Counted from the first letter of the stretch, positions 42,201 to 51,243 are shown. The stretch: DNA of 64,000 nt from an uncultured Bacteroidales bacterium (GCA_900318445.1 ONKO01000006.1:1-64000), one strand, 5' to 3'. Notes: generated by a model not told the origin, from the sequence alone. Translations and numbers: made by a program.

Positions 42201-42886
42201 TTGCGGTCCTGGGAGACGGCGATGGTCTCGGTCACCCTTTCGTCGCCCTCGCCCGCATACAGGACGAAGGAAGCCTCACGGTCGGTGACGGCCTTGTTGT
42301 CGTAGGCCTCGAGCGTGATGGTATTGCCGTTTCTCTTCACGAGCAGCCAGTCAATGCCGGCCGTCTCAAAGTTCCAGTCGTCCAGGGAGCTTTCCACCGT
42401 AAAGGAGGCGCTGGTGCAGCCCACGGCGGCAAAGTGGAAGTTATTTTCACTGGCCACGATTTCCGGCGTGCCGTAAGCGTTCTGGGTGGCACTGATGGTA
42501 GCGGTGAGGTCACCGGCTTTGATGGTATAGCGGGCCGAAAGCTTCTTTTCCGCTGCATTCTTCCGGGCGCTGATGGTGAGCGTTCCGGCCGTCTTGTCGG
42601 CCGTGAGGGTGGCTATGTCGTCACCGTCCTTCGCCACTTCCCAGTCGGCCACATTGGTATTGACATACACAATGACATCTCCGCCCAGGCTCTTGAAGGC
42701 CACGCTGGCATGCTGGCTGTCGGAAGCTTCGAAAAGCGTGTTGGCACTCTCGATGCTCAGGGTGGGAGTGACAACCGCCGGCTTTTCCGCTCCGGGAACA
42801 GGGTTTTCCATGGTTACTTCCTCCTTCACGCAGGACGCAGCTGCCACAAGGAGGCTTATCGCTGAAAGTAAAACAGTCTTTTTCAT
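39275..42886 (-). CDS. BspA-like leucine-rich-repeat surface lipoprotein
   Basis: Very long surface lipoprotein, 1203 residues, signal ending AAASC. Residues ~45-340 form three BACON/Ig-like modules (VFKSLGGDVIVYVNT-type strands; SAGIDIK boundary), followed by a PKD-like segment (KVDWGDGTVEELGDV). From ~410 to the end there are some thirty short repeats of about 22-26 residues with the pattern MFxxCxxLxxIPxxLFxxxxxVxxF, the BspA (Treponema pallidum-type) LRR. Such proteins bind fibronectin, fibrinogen or other cells in oral Bacteroidota. Here it is co-transcribed with a protease and SusCD, so it may hold protein substrates or mucin at the surface (inference). Confidence 0.9.
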   Translation of the reverse strand: MKKTVLLSAISLLVAAASCVKEEVTMENPVPGAEKPAVVTPTLSIESANTLFEASDSQHASVAFKSLGGDVIVYVNTNVADWEVAKDGDDIATLTADKTAGTLTISARKNAAEKKLSARYTIKAGDLTATISATQNAYGTPEIVASENNFHFAAVGCTSASFTVESSLDDWNFETAGIDWLLVKRNGNTITLEAYDNKAVTDREASFVLYAGEGDERVTETIAVSQDRKVDAASSALVVPMEPFPSKTAEVQIASNYDWSYAVVEGESDWFDIQREDGAPVEGYEVGKLTFTGSDNRNAETRKSIVRITTGDGAKNVKTIDIVVSQAGIDIKAFIMGVVVKPNAYGNVNYEAILPFSKGSGIKVDWGDGTVEELGDVTEAPKHTYTDQNLYVVSIWGQVPRFSYGDYYGSSYTDMVAKIYNWGELGFVELEGAFKACKSLTSVPTDDRGAFAGVVDMCEMFSQSGLEKIPEGFLKYAEKLLWVDNMFYSCGNITEIPADIFYNCPELNSVCNAFGATGITRVDKDIFSKNPLLDDVSQVFSQTGLEEIPAGIFDHNPEITNCNAVFSNCTSLKKIPAGLFAHQTKVETFRMTFNHTAVEEIPENLFGENYENTNFSSTFCQTHIKSIPEHLFKGFSKVETFMSCFNGCELLESIPATLFTESGALTAFPTKASNKSSCLNMVFEDCASLKEIPEGLFDGFPAVTGLSSLFEGCSSLTRVPANLFKDFVNVTSFSSIFKGCASLEELPSGLFNGLSKVTSFSGLFQDCTGLKRVPANLLAGCSKVTNISKMFYGCTALEEVNADAFADGAAVTNITSLFEGCTALESIPGTVFSALAKVTSATRIFYNSGLKSVPSGLLKPLVNVASFDQMFAECKALETVEADVFPGGAKAKTLTKMFLNDTALKSVDLMFGEANTAASGTIANLFDGCTALETVPAGLFDNLNAVTTATYVFQNSGIKTVPEAIFGGMDKATNFSYSFKNCDNMVEAPHNLFGSSATANNFGNMFEGCDNLKTIPDDLLGNPTKGALTVSNMFLDCKALEAVPARLFKGHQVKTYTQVFKGCTSLKTVGSEAFDCYGQAATITGMFVDCTALESVAADFVINAEKVTTLFNLFNGCSSLKSVPASIFDGMVSVTTVRFLFNGCTSLTGESPYTTIGGVKYHLYERTSANAETTGLKAITSFEAAFRGCTGLSDYSQIDGTWK

Positions 42887-42889
42887 CTT

Positions 42890-44008
42890 TTACTCGGTTC
42901 TTTCTACAAAATACATTTCGCCGCTGGCGTAGTAGAGGTCGGAGAAGTAGCCATAGCTCTGGTTGGAAGAGAAATAGCCCACGAGGCCGAAGGAACGTCC
43001 TTCGACGCCCCGCACAATCTCCAGGATTTTCACCTCCTTCGTGTGCTGGGGGTCGTTCTCCTCATCATAGCCCTTGCCCAGCTGGCACACCACGTTGTTG
43101 GTCTCGAAAGACTTGCCGGCGAAGTCGGGCTCGGCCAGATAGAAGATGGTAAACGAGCCGTCGGGGGAATCGATATCCAGGCAGGCGCGGCCGGTAAGGA
43201 TGGAAAGGGTTCCTTCCTTCTTGTCGTAGGTGGCCTCGTTCACGGTTCCTTCATGGAAGAGGTTCTTAACCGTGAAGCTCCGGCCATATTCCTTCGCCTC
43301 GATGATGCAGGTGGTTCCCACACCGGAGGCGCCGATGGCCTGTCCGCCGTAGTACCAGTCCTCCGCATAGAGGCCGTATTCACCCAGGAAATTGAAGTAA
43401 GGGTTATGGGAGCGGGAAATCTGGTTTACGGTAATACTGGACGACTCGCCGTTTTCACGGTTCACTTTCACGGAAGCGGTCCTGTCCTCGGCGCCCTCAT
43501 TGGGGATGCTCTTGACCTTGACCACACCCGTTGCATCGTCCTTGACGGCAGAGAGCCAGTCGGCCCCGGACTCGACGGTCCACTCGCAGGTGGCGTCCAC
43601 CGAGAAGTAAACGCTGTCCACCTCCGAATCCAGCTCAATCAGCTCCGGAGCATTGATGACCGTGATACCCATGTTAGCCGACTGGACAATGGTGAGCACG
43701 CGGGGCTCGGCCTTGCCAGCCGAAATCTCAACCTTTGCGGTCCTTTTTTGAGAAGACGCGTTCGAGGGAACGCTGATGGCGATTGCATTGGCGGAGGGGG
43801 TGAGGCTCACCCATTCTTCCTTGCAATCTGCGGTCCAGGTGGAAAGACTGCCCACGCCGATGATGGCGTTGCCACCTGCCTGGGAAAAGGCCACCTCCGT
43901 GCGGGAAAGCACAATGACATCGGCCGTTTCCGTCCTGCTTTTGCTGCAGCTGCCCGCACATGCCAGAAGGCATGCAGCGGCCAAAAGGTAAAAAGTTCTT
44001 TTAAACAT
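42890..44008 (-). CDS. BACON-domain lipoprotein, first gene of the SusCD-protease operon
   Basis: Lipoprotein of 372 residues; the signal contains two possible lipoboxes (LLAC and AGSC). Two BACON-type beta-sandwich modules: ~32-110 (EVAFSQAGGNAIIGVGS, WVSLTPSANAIAISVPS, RVLTIVQS) and ~115-200 (VYFSVDATCEWTVESGADWL; SSITVNQISRS). The last ~170 residues form an unrecognised domain (NPYFNFLGEYGLYAEDW; SYGYFSDLYYASGEMYFVE). BACON modules often bind mucin or glycans in Bacteroidota. It lies 3 bases before the LRR gene. A weak -7-like TAACTTCG lies upstream; no clear promoter is seen. Confidence 0.82.
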   Translation of the reverse strand: MFKRTFYLLAAACLLACAGSCSKSRTETADVIVLSRTEVAFSQAGGNAIIGVGSLSTWTADCKEEWVSLTPSANAIAISVPSNASSQKRTAKVEISAGKAEPRVLTIVQSANMGITVINAPELIELDSEVDSVYFSVDATCEWTVESGADWLSAVKDDATGVVKVKSIPNEGAEDRTASVKVNRENGESSSITVNQISRSHNPYFNFLGEYGLYAEDWYYGGQAIGASGVGTTCIIEAKEYGRSFTVKNLFHEGTVNEATYDKKEGTLSILTGRACLDIDSPDGSFTIFYLAEPDFAGKSFETNNVVCQLGKGYDEENDPQHTKEVKILEIVRGVEGRSFGLVGYFSSNQSYGYFSDLYYASGEMYFVERTE

Positions 44009-44151
44009 TTTTGGTTATGGTAAGGTTGAATACTTTCAGCCAGGGTTCAAACGGAATGCGAAGTTAGACATAATTTTTAAATAATTATGCACAATTTCTC
44101 GATAATTCGCACCATTATTTTACTAATTTTGACCAAAATTGCATAGATACA

Positions 44152-44181
44152 AATATTCCCGGCCTTTCGACCGGGAATATT
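44152..44181 (-). terminator. Hairpin after nrdG, probable terminator
   Basis: AATATTCCCGG (44152-44162) and CCGGGAATATT (44171-44181) pair perfectly across an 8-base loop, 18 bases past the nrdG stop. The T-run afterwards is short (ATATTTGT). Confidence 0.55.
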
Positions 44182-44198
44182 GTGAATAATATGCAGAT

Positions 44199-44669
44199 TT
44201 AATGCACTCTACGAGCCTGCAGCCTGGAGGTAATGTCCTCCCACTCCCCTTCCCCGCTGCGGCGGTAGAGCCGCTGGTTGGTGGTGGGGCTGTTGAGCGG
44301 GCCGCACTCGGGACGGTAAGGACCCAGTTTGATGTAGTCGAAGTGGTCCCAGAAGACCTCCTCCACTTCCTCACGGCCGCTGTAGACGGCAGCAAGAAGC
44401 CCCTTGGAACGTACGTGGTCGGCCAGGTCCAGGAGTGCCTCGGGATCTCTCCCCTCTCCGAGGAAAAGGAAACAGTTGACCCCGAAGTTATCGGCAACGA
44501 GGCGGTCGATGATATCCGCCGTAAGCTCCCGGCCGATGTCCTTTCTCAGGAACGGTGAATGGCATCCGACGCAATTTCCCCGGCAGTTGGATATTTCAAC
44601 GGCCAGGGAAACACGGTCCGGAATTTCTTCCATGACCACGGATGTCATTTCGGGGACGTACTTGATCAT
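44199..44669 (-). CDS. nrdG: Anaerobic ribonucleotide reductase activating protein (radical SAM)
   Basis: Generates the glycyl radical on NrdD using S-adenosylmethionine and a 4Fe-4S cluster. 156 residues. The cluster-binding motif CxxxCxxC is CRGNCVGC (Cys29, Cys33, Cys36). FLFLGEGRDPEALLDL is the site equivalent to GGEP-like loops, and YIKLGPYRPECGPL follows. The start overlaps the nrdD stop by 4 bases. The hairpin at 44152-44181 probably ends the operon. Confidence 0.93.
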   Translation of the reverse strand: MIKYVPEMTSVVMEEIPDRVSLAVEISNCRGNCVGCHSPFLRKDIGRELTADIIDRLVADNFGVNCFLFLGEGRDPEALLDLADHVRSKGLLAAVYSGREEVEEVFWDHFDYIKLGPYRPECGPLNSPTTNQRLYRRSGEGEWEDITSRLQARRVH

Positions 44670-46846
44670 TTGCCCGTGTAGAAGCGGTGCTGCGCTTCTT
44701 CCTGCCGCATCTCGGAGAAGGAGGACACGCGCTTGAGGTAGCCGATGACACGGGTGAGGTAGTCAAGGTTGGTGCTGCCGCACTTGGGGCAGACGGTGAG
44801 GGTGTCCTTGGAGATGAAACCGCAGTCGTTGCATACGGTGTTGCGGCAGTTGAAAGTAAAGTAGTTGGTGCCGTAATGGGCGGCGGTGTTAAGGAGCTGG
44901 CGATACTGGTCTTTGGAAAGGTGCTCCGCAATGTTCATGTGCAGGGCGCTGCCGCCGTCCAGATACTTCACATACTCTTCTCCGTGCAGCTTGAACTTGT
45001 CAATCATGGACAGGCTCTCGTCCTCGGGGTTGTAGAAGTAGGAGCTGTACATGTTGTGCTTTGCGCTCACGAAGTAGCCGTCCTTCTTGTCCCACTTGTA
45101 GTTCTTGCCCGAGAGGTTCTCGCCGGGAACGAACTCCGTATTGAACATGGTCTCCTTGGTGCGGTCCTTGCGGTTGGCCACGTTGATGGTCTCCAGGAGG
45201 GTGTTCACGAACTCCTTGTACTCTTCGTTGGGAGAAATCTCAAGGCCCAGGAACTCGGCGGCGTCGGTAAGGCCGTTCACGCCCACGGTAAGGTACTGCT
45301 TCTTCATGTCAATGAAACCGGCGCGGTACACGTCCAGCATATCGGCCTTGAGGAAATCCTTGATAATCTCGTTGAAGGCGGTCTGGTACTTGTGCACGCG
45401 GAGCGTCTGCTCCGTGACGGCGTCGGCGATATAGCGGTAGAGGACGGTTTTGTCGTAGGAACCCTTCACCAGCGCTACGCCAGGGGTCATGTCCACGCGC
45501 TTTTCCATCTTGAAGTACTTGCGGGCGGCATCCTGGATGAGGCGGTTGAGGTTGATGGTCATGACGCTCTTGGAGCCGGTAGCCACCGAGGCCGTACCCA
45601 TGGAATACTGGTGCGTGGTGTGGTTGTGCTCGTCGTCGGCGAGGTCCTTGAGGGAATTGCGCAGACGGCAGCAGCTGCTCAGGGAGTCCGGGCTGCTCGA
45701 GATATAGCAGAAAAAGCTGTGGCCCTTGGCCCACATCTCGGCGGTGAAATCGGCGTACTCCTTGTCGGCGTAATCGTCCCCGCCGTCGGTGAGAAGGGCC
45801 ATGGTCTCTACCGGGAAGGTGAGGATATAGTGCGTGCGCTCTTCGTTGAACCAGTTCATGAAATGCTTCTGCAGCCAGGAGAGCGTCTCCCACTTCGGGG
45901 CCGAGCCGTCCGGGAAGCGGAACTCGCCGAAGACGCCTTCGAAATAGGGCTTGTCAAAATAGCCGATGTTCCAGAACACCGTCTGGTAGCCGCGGTTGCC
46001 GGCAGGCATGTTCATGGAGTGCACCACCTGCTGGAAGCAGTTGTCGATGACCTTGGTGAGCGTGCGCTGCTTGGTATTGTTTTCCACGACCTCGTCCAGG
46101 CGCTCCAGGTAGTTGTCACCGTAGTCCTTGCGGATGAAGTAATCCAGGTACATGAGGAACTCCGGGGTGGCCACGGCGCCCATGAACTGGGAACTGATGG
46201 AATACACCAGATTGATGAACTCACCGCAGAAGCTCTTGAGGTCTGTGGGGGCGATGGATACGCCGCCCAGTTCCTGGAGACCGCTTTCCAGGAAAGGATA
46301 CATGGTGATGGCCACGCAGTACGGATAACCGGGAGTGCCGCTCTCGTCATGCTTGTAAAGCACGTGGGACTCCAGGTCCTGGATGTACTGGTCGGCGAGC
46401 TGCCGGCTGTACAGGGACTTGATCTTGTCCTGCATGATGTAGCGGTTCTGCTTGATGTTGTTCTCCTTGTAGAGCTCGTTGCCCAGCGTCACAATGTTCT
46501 TGTGCGTGATATTGGCGTTGGAGTCGAACTTGGAACCCGTAGCGGCGTTGGAAGCCTTGATATAGTCCTTGATAAAATCCCGTTTCTTGCGGAGGTCGGT
46601 TCCGCGGTCGAAGGTCTCGATATACTCCAGGGCGACCTTCTTGTTGATGGACATGAGGGAATCCACCACCTGACGGCGGATTTCCTGGCTGGACATCTTG
46701 TCATAGATAAAGAGATTGTCCACGACCGAGACCACCACGTCCTCGGGGACGGGCTGGCCCGTATGCACGTAGGCAAGGCGAATGCCGTTCATAAGCTTCT
46801 CACGGTCAAACTCTTCGAAGCTTCCATTGGTCTTACGTACTTCCAT
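44666..46846 (-). CDS. nrdD: Anaerobic ribonucleoside-triphosphate reductase
   Basis: Class III ribonucleotide reductase making dNTPs without oxygen. 726 residues. An N-terminal ATP-cone allosteric domain (MEVRKTNGSFEEFDREKLMN; GQPVPEDVVVSVVDNL), the catalytic barrel, and a C-terminal zinc site with two CxxC pairs (NTVCNDCGF; VCPKCGSTN). It ends with the glycyl-radical loop RVIGYLKRVSSF, where the Gly of VIGY carries the radical. A TAATTTTG -7 box is at 46923-46930 on the minus strand, giving a ~70-base leader. Marks the organism as anaerobic or able to grow so. Confidence 0.97.
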   Translation of the reverse strand: MEVRKTNGSFEEFDREKLMNGIRLAYVHTGQPVPEDVVVSVVDNLFIYDKMSSQEIRRQVVDSLMSINKKVALEYIETFDRGTDLRKKRDFIKDYIKASNAATGSKFDSNANITHKNIVTLGNELYKENNIKQNRYIMQDKIKSLYSRQLADQYIQDLESHVLYKHDESGTPGYPYCVAITMYPFLESGLQELGGVSIAPTDLKSFCGEFINLVYSISSQFMGAVATPEFLMYLDYFIRKDYGDNYLERLDEVVENNTKQRTLTKVIDNCFQQVVHSMNMPAGNRGYQTVFWNIGYFDKPYFEGVFGEFRFPDGSAPKWETLSWLQKHFMNWFNEERTHYILTFPVETMALLTDGGDDYADKEYADFTAEMWAKGHSFFCYISSSPDSLSSCCRLRNSLKDLADDEHNHTTHQYSMGTASVATGSKSVMTINLNRLIQDAARKYFKMEKRVDMTPGVALVKGSYDKTVLYRYIADAVTEQTLRVHKYQTAFNEIIKDFLKADMLDVYRAGFIDMKKQYLTVGVNGLTDAAEFLGLEISPNEEYKEFVNTLLETINVANRKDRTKETMFNTEFVPGENLSGKNYKWDKKDGYFVSAKHNMYSSYFYNPEDESLSMIDKFKLHGEEYVKYLDGGSALHMNIAEHLSKDQYRQLLNTAAHYGTNYFTFNCRNTVCNDCGFISKDTLTVCPKCGSTNLDYLTRVIGYLKRVSSFSEMRQEEAQHRFYTGK

Positions 46847-46922
46847 ATCACTAAACTATTTGTTACTCGAAAGGGGCTAAAAGGGACGGACTGCCCCGCG
46901 GACAATCCGTCTCACTCTTCTG

Positions 46923-46930
46923 CAAAATTA
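46923..46930 (-). promoter_or_regulatory. nrdD promoter -7 box
   Basis: TAATTTTG on the minus strand fits TAnnTTTG. It lies about 77 bases before the ATG; the leader shows no evident riboswitch. Confidence 0.45.
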
Positions 46931-46995
46931 AATTGTTCTACCTGGAAAACAGGCCGGGGGCGGGAAAAGTTATCAACAAACTTTTTAACAGCCTC

Positions 46996-49881
46996 CTAGT
47001 ATCCGAAGATATCTTCCTGAGTCAGAACCTCAACGGGGCCCAGCGTGCGGAGGAACGCCATATCGAGGTCTTTGGGATCTCCCAGGATGGCATAATAATA
47101 GGTACGGCCGCGGATCCAGTCCTCGTGGGTGGAAAGGAGGTCGAACATGGTGAGCTTCATCACCTTGTCGTAGATGAGCTGCTCGCGGGGAACGGTGAAG
47201 CCCAGGGACCGGTTGCGGATGTAGGAATAGAGGACCGAGATGCCGGTCACGCGCTGCGTACGGATTTTGTTGGTGATGGCAGCCTTGGCGATTTCCAGGT
47301 TCTCCGGAGCTTCCGGCAGGGTTTCGATAATCTCCGCAAAGCCTTCCACGGCCTTGCGGAGCTTGTCGTTCTGCGAGGCGATGGTGGCGCGAAAGTAGTA
47401 GTCGTTGTTGGTGAACGAGGGCATGACCAGCGAGGCGCCGGCGTTGTAGGCCAGGGCGCGGGACTCGCGCATTTCCTGGAACACGATGGAGTTCATGCCC
47501 GTGCCGTAGTACTCGTTGAAGAGTTCGATGTAGGGAGTCTGCTCCACCATGAGTTTCTCGCCGCGGTTGGAGTACTGCATGTAGTTGAACTGGCGGGAGT
47601 TATAGGGAGCCACGAACACCTTGGGCTCGCGGGTGATGAGCTTGGGCTGGTTCACGCGCTGCACCGGGATCATGTGGTCCGAGTTGTGGTGCTCCAGCAT
47701 GGCCTTCACCTCTTCCAGCGAGGCGGGGCCGTAATAAAGGATGCGGTGCTCGTATTTGAACAGGCTCTGGAAGGCGTCGATGAGTTCCTCGGGGGTGAGG
47801 GCCATCACCTGGTCGTTGGTGAGCGTGGTCGCTTTGATGAACTCCGGACCCAGCATCATGTAGCGCTGCAGCGCCGCGTTGCAGCGGCCCTGGCGCATCT
47901 TGGCGTCGGAGCGGGAACGGAGGATATCGGCCTTGAGCCCGTCCAGGACGGCGGCATCGGGAACGGCGTTCCGGCCCAGGTCGTCTCCCAGGATGAGCAC
48001 TTTCTCCGTGTTCTCCGCCAGGCCGCGGAACGTGACGGTGGTGAGCTCGCTGCTCACGTTCATGTTCCACTTAGAGGCCAGGGAGTAGAGATCGAAGGAG
48101 ATCTCGGCGGCCGAGTGCTCCGGCGTGCTGAGGTAGCGCACGTAGTCGGCCGAGAAAGGAAGGAGGGGGTCTGCGTCCGAGCCACGGTCGAACCAGAGGG
48201 TAAGGGTGGCGATGTCGTTCTTGTCGTTGTGCTTGTAGAGAAGCTCCATCCCCTTGTAGGTAGAGACCACCATGTCCCTTCCGTAGTCCACGAAGACGGG
48301 CTCGATGGGCGTCACGGGGGCTTTTGCAATTTCCTGGAGGAAGGCGCTCTGCTTGTCACGGTTGGTGACGATGGGGGTAATCCGGGGCGCGTCGATCCGC
48401 TTCACGGAAGGGTCGGGGCCGGTGTGCTTGTACACCACGGCATAGTTGCCGGGAACAAGGTGCTCCTGTGCCCAGGCCACCAGTTGCTCCTTCGAAAGGG
48501 TTTCGGTCTTACGAATCTTACCCACCTGCTGCTCCCAGGTGAGGCCGTCCACGAAGCTGTCCATCATGAGGCGGGTACGGAGCTCGTTGCTTTCCAGCAT
48601 GCTGCTCTGGGACAGGCGGTAGTTGGCGATGGCCGCTTCGAGGAGCTCCTCGGAGAAATCTCCGCGGGAGATGCGGTACACCTCTTCCCGGACAATCTCT
48701 TCCACTTCCCGGAGGCTCTGCCCTTCCTTGGGGGAAGCCTGGGCCAGGAAGATGCCCCAGTCGGAGCGGGAGTAGGGATAAACATCGGCCTCCAGCACGC
48801 GCTGCTTCTGCAAGACATCGAGGTCGATGAGACCGGCCAGGCCGTTATTCAGGATAAGGCTGGCGATCTGGGCGTACTCTGCATCCTCAAAGGTGTTGCC
48901 GGGGGTGCGCCAGCCCATGAGGACAAACTCGTTTTCGAAACCGAAGACATCCTTTGAAAGCGGCTGGGCGGCCGGTTCCTCGGGCTCAATGGTGCGGCGG
49001 GGAACCTCAGGAGCGGGCGCCCAGGTGCCGAAATACTTTTCGATGGTGGCCACCATCTCATCGGGGTCGAAGTCTCCGGAGAGGAAGATGGCCATATTGC
49101 CAGGAACGTAGTAGGTGTCTTTCTGGTGACGGATGGCGCGGATGGAAGGATTCTTCAGGTGATCCTGCGTTCCGATGACCGTCTGGTGACCGTAAGGATG
49201 GTGCGGGAAGAGCATCTCGTTGAGGGCGTCGATGGCTTTCTCGCCGTCGTCGGTCATGGACATGTTCTTCTCCTCATACACGGCTTCCAGTTCCGTGTGG
49301 AAACCGCGGAAGACGGTGTTCATGAAGCGGTCGGCCTGGATGCGGGCCCAGTTGTCCACCTGGTTGGAGGGGATTTCCTCCACGTAACAAGTGACATCGT
49401 CGGAGGTAAAGGCGTTGGAGCCTTCGGAGCCGATGATGGACATGAGCTTGTCGTATTCGTTGGGGATGGCTATTTTGGAAGCCTCGTAGCTCACGGCGTC
49501 AATCTCCGCATAGAGGGCTTCGCGCTCCTTCGGGTCCGTGAGGGTGCGGTATACCTCGAACAGGGAGTCGATCTTCTGAAGCAGCGGACGCTCTGCCATA
49601 TAATCCTGCGTACCCAGGACACGGGTGCCCTTGAACATCATGTGCTCCAGGTAGTGGGCCAGACCGGTATTGTCGGAGGGGTCGTCCTTACCGCCCACGC
49701 GGGCGGCGATGTAGGTCTGGATGCGGGGCTCGTCCCGGTTCACGGACATGTACACCTTAAGACCGTTTTCCAGCGTGTAAACGCGGGCCTGAAGGGGATC
49801 TCCCTTAACGGTTTCATTACGGCTGCAGGCTGTGAGCGCCAGGGCGGCGGCGGTAAGAATAATCAAAAAAGGTTTCATCAT
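46996..49881 (-). CDS. M16-family zinc metallopeptidase (pitrilysin-like), lipoprotein
   Basis: Two-lobed M16 peptidase of about 961 residues with a lipobox (LALTAC, Cys19), so it is likely anchored in the periplasm or outer membrane. The inverted zinc motif HxxEH is HYLEH (His76, Glu79, His80), with the third ligand Glu downstream in LEAVYEEKNMSM. A second, inactive M16 half follows from ~residue 500, as in pitrilysins. Two ATGs overlap (49881, 49878). The frame stays open far upstream, antisense to tyrS, but the signal peptide, the TACTTTTG -7 box at 49906-49913 and family alignment all place the start here. Confidence 0.93.
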   Translation of the reverse strand: MMKPFLIILTAAALALTACSRNETVKGDPLQARVYTLENGLKVYMSVNRDEPRIQTYIAARVGGKDDPSDNTGLAHYLEHMMFKGTRVLGTQDYMAERPLLQKIDSLFEVYRTLTDPKEREALYAEIDAVSYEASKIAIPNEYDKLMSIIGSEGSNAFTSDDVTCYVEEIPSNQVDNWARIQADRFMNTVFRGFHTELEAVYEEKNMSMTDDGEKAIDALNEMLFPHHPYGHQTVIGTQDHLKNPSIRAIRHQKDTYYVPGNMAIFLSGDFDPDEMVATIEKYFGTWAPAPEVPRRTIEPEEPAAQPLSKDVFGFENEFVLMGWRTPGNTFEDAEYAQIASLILNNGLAGLIDLDVLQKQRVLEADVYPYSRSDWGIFLAQASPKEGQSLREVEEIVREEVYRISRGDFSEELLEAAIANYRLSQSSMLESNELRTRLMMDSFVDGLTWEQQVGKIRKTETLSKEQLVAWAQEHLVPGNYAVVYKHTGPDPSVKRIDAPRITPIVTNRDKQSAFLQEIAKAPVTPIEPVFVDYGRDMVVSTYKGMELLYKHNDKNDIATLTLWFDRGSDADPLLPFSADYVRYLSTPEHSAAEISFDLYSLASKWNMNVSSELTTVTFRGLAENTEKVLILGDDLGRNAVPDAAVLDGLKADILRSRSDAKMRQGRCNAALQRYMMLGPEFIKATTLTNDQVMALTPEELIDAFQSLFKYEHRILYYGPASLEEVKAMLEHHNSDHMIPVQRVNQPKLITREPKVFVAPYNSRQFNYMQYSNRGEKLMVEQTPYIELFNEYYGTGMNSIVFQEMRESRALAYNAGASLVMPSFTNNDYYFRATIASQNDKLRKAVEGFAEIIETLPEAPENLEIAKAAITNKIRTQRVTGISVLYSYIRNRSLGFTVPREQLIYDKVMKLTMFDLLSTHEDWIRGRTYYYAILGDPKDLDMAFLRTLGPVEVLTQEDIFGY

Positions 49882-49905
49882 CCAGCAATTAACGAATAGA
49901 ATTTC

Positions 49906-49913
49906 CAAAAGTA
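49906..49913 (-). promoter_or_regulatory. M16 peptidase promoter -7 box
   Basis: TACTTTTG on the minus strand, 25 bases before the ATG. It lies 13 bases from the divergent tyrS -7 box. Confidence 0.55.
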
Positions 49914-49926
49914 CGCATTTTTTTCG

Positions 49927-49934
49927 TACCTTTG
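49927..49934 (+). promoter_or_regulatory. tyrS promoter -7 box
   Basis: TACCTTTG, 22 bases before the tyrS ATG, matches TAnnTTTG. Only a weak ATTTC is found near -33. Confidence 0.6.
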
Positions 49935-49956
49935 TACGTTTAAAAGAGAAACCTGT

Positions 49957-51243
49957 ATGAAAAATTTTGTAGAAGAGCTCCGCTGGCGCGGAATGATTCA
50001 AGACATAATGCCCGGGACCGAGGAAAAACTGATGGAAGGTCCCAAAGCCGCTTACGTGGGGATTGACCCCACGGCCGATTCCCTGCACATCGGCCACCTC
50101 GTGAGCGTCATGATCCTCAAGCACTTCCAGAGCTGCGGCCACAAGCCCTACGCCCTGGTGGGCGGCGCCACCGGCATGATCGGAGACCCCTCCATGAAAA
50201 GTGCCGAGAGAAACCTCCTGGACGAGGCTACCCTCAGCCACAACGTAGCCTGCATCAAGGCCCAGCTCTCCCGTTTCCTGGACTTCGACTCCGACGCTCC
50301 CAACAAGGCCGAGCTCGTGAACAACTACGACTGGATGAAGGACTACAGCTTCATCAACTTCATCCGTGACATCGGCAAGCACATCACCGTCAATTATATG
50401 ATGGCCAAGGACAGCGTGAAAAAGCGCCTGTCCCGCGACTCTTCCGAAGGCATGTCCTTCACCGAGTTCAGCTACCAGCTCATGCAGGGCTACGACTTCT
50501 ACTGGCTGTGGAAGAACAAGGGCTGCATCCTGCAGCTGGGCGGCTCCGACCAGTGGGGCAACATCACCACCGGCTCCGAGCTCATCCGCCGCATGGACGG
50601 CGGCGAGGCTTTCGCCCTCACCTGCCCGCTCATCAGAAAGGCCGACGGCACCAAGTTCGGCAAAACCGAAAAGGGCAACATCTGGCTGGACGCCGAGCGC
50701 ACCTCGCCTTACGAGTTCTACCAGTTCTGGCTCAACGTGGCCGATGATGACGCAGAGCGATATATCAAGATCTTCACCCTCCTGGACCGTGAGACCATCG
50801 AGGCGCTTATCGCCCGCCACCGGGAGAACCCCGGCGCCCGCGAGCTCCAGAAGGTGCTGGCCCGCGAGGTTACCGTCATGTGCCACGGACAGGCCGCCTA
50901 CGACAACGCCGTAGCCGCTTCCCAGATGCTCTTCGGCGGCACGTCCGAAGACCTTAAGAAGCTGGACGAGCGCACGTTCCTGGCCGTTTTCGGAGACGTT
51001 CCCTCCTTTGACCTCCCCAAGGCCGAGCTCCCCGTGAACATCATGGACCTTATGGCCGTCAAGACCAATATCCTTCCCTCCAAGGGTGAGGCCCGCAAGA
51101 TGGTCCAGGGGGGCGGCATCGCCATCAACAAGGACAAAGTGACCGACATCAACGCAGAGGTCACCGAAGCCGACATCGTGAACGGCCACTACATCCTGGC
51201 CCAGAAAGGCAAGAAGAACTACTTCATCATCAATATCAAGTAA
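49957..51243 (+). CDS. tyrS: Tyrosyl-tRNA synthetase
   Basis: Charges tRNA-Tyr. 428 residues. Class I signatures: HIGH as LHIGH (44-47) and the KMSKS loop as KFGKT (~residue 230). Tyrosine-binding residues lie in [16 protein letters not shown] and [21 protein letters not shown] is characteristic. The C-terminal S4-like RNA-binding domain covers ~360-428 ([17 protein letters not shown]). It leads an operon with rbfA and a permease gene, with rbfA starting directly after its stop. Confidence 0.97.
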   Translation: MKNFVEELRWRGMIQDIMPGTEEKLMEGPKAAYVGIDPTADSLHIGHLVSVMILKHFQSCGHKPYALVGGATGMIGDPSMKSAERNLLDEATLSHNVACIKAQLSRFLDFDSDAPNKAELVNNYDWMKDYSFINFIRDIGKHITVNYMMAKDSVKKRLSRDSSEGMSFTEFSYQLMQGYDFYWLWKNKGCILQLGGSDQWGNITTGSELIRRMDGGEAFALTCPLIRKADGTKFGKTEKGNIWLDAERTSPYEFYQFWLNVADDDAERYIKIFTLLDRETIEALIARHRENPGARELQKVLAREVTVMCHGQAAYDNAVAASQMLFGGTSEDLKKLDERTFLAVFGDVPSFDLPKAELPVNIMDLMAVKTNILPSKGEARKMVQGGGIAINKDKVTDINAEVTEADIVNGHYILAQKGKKNYFIINIK

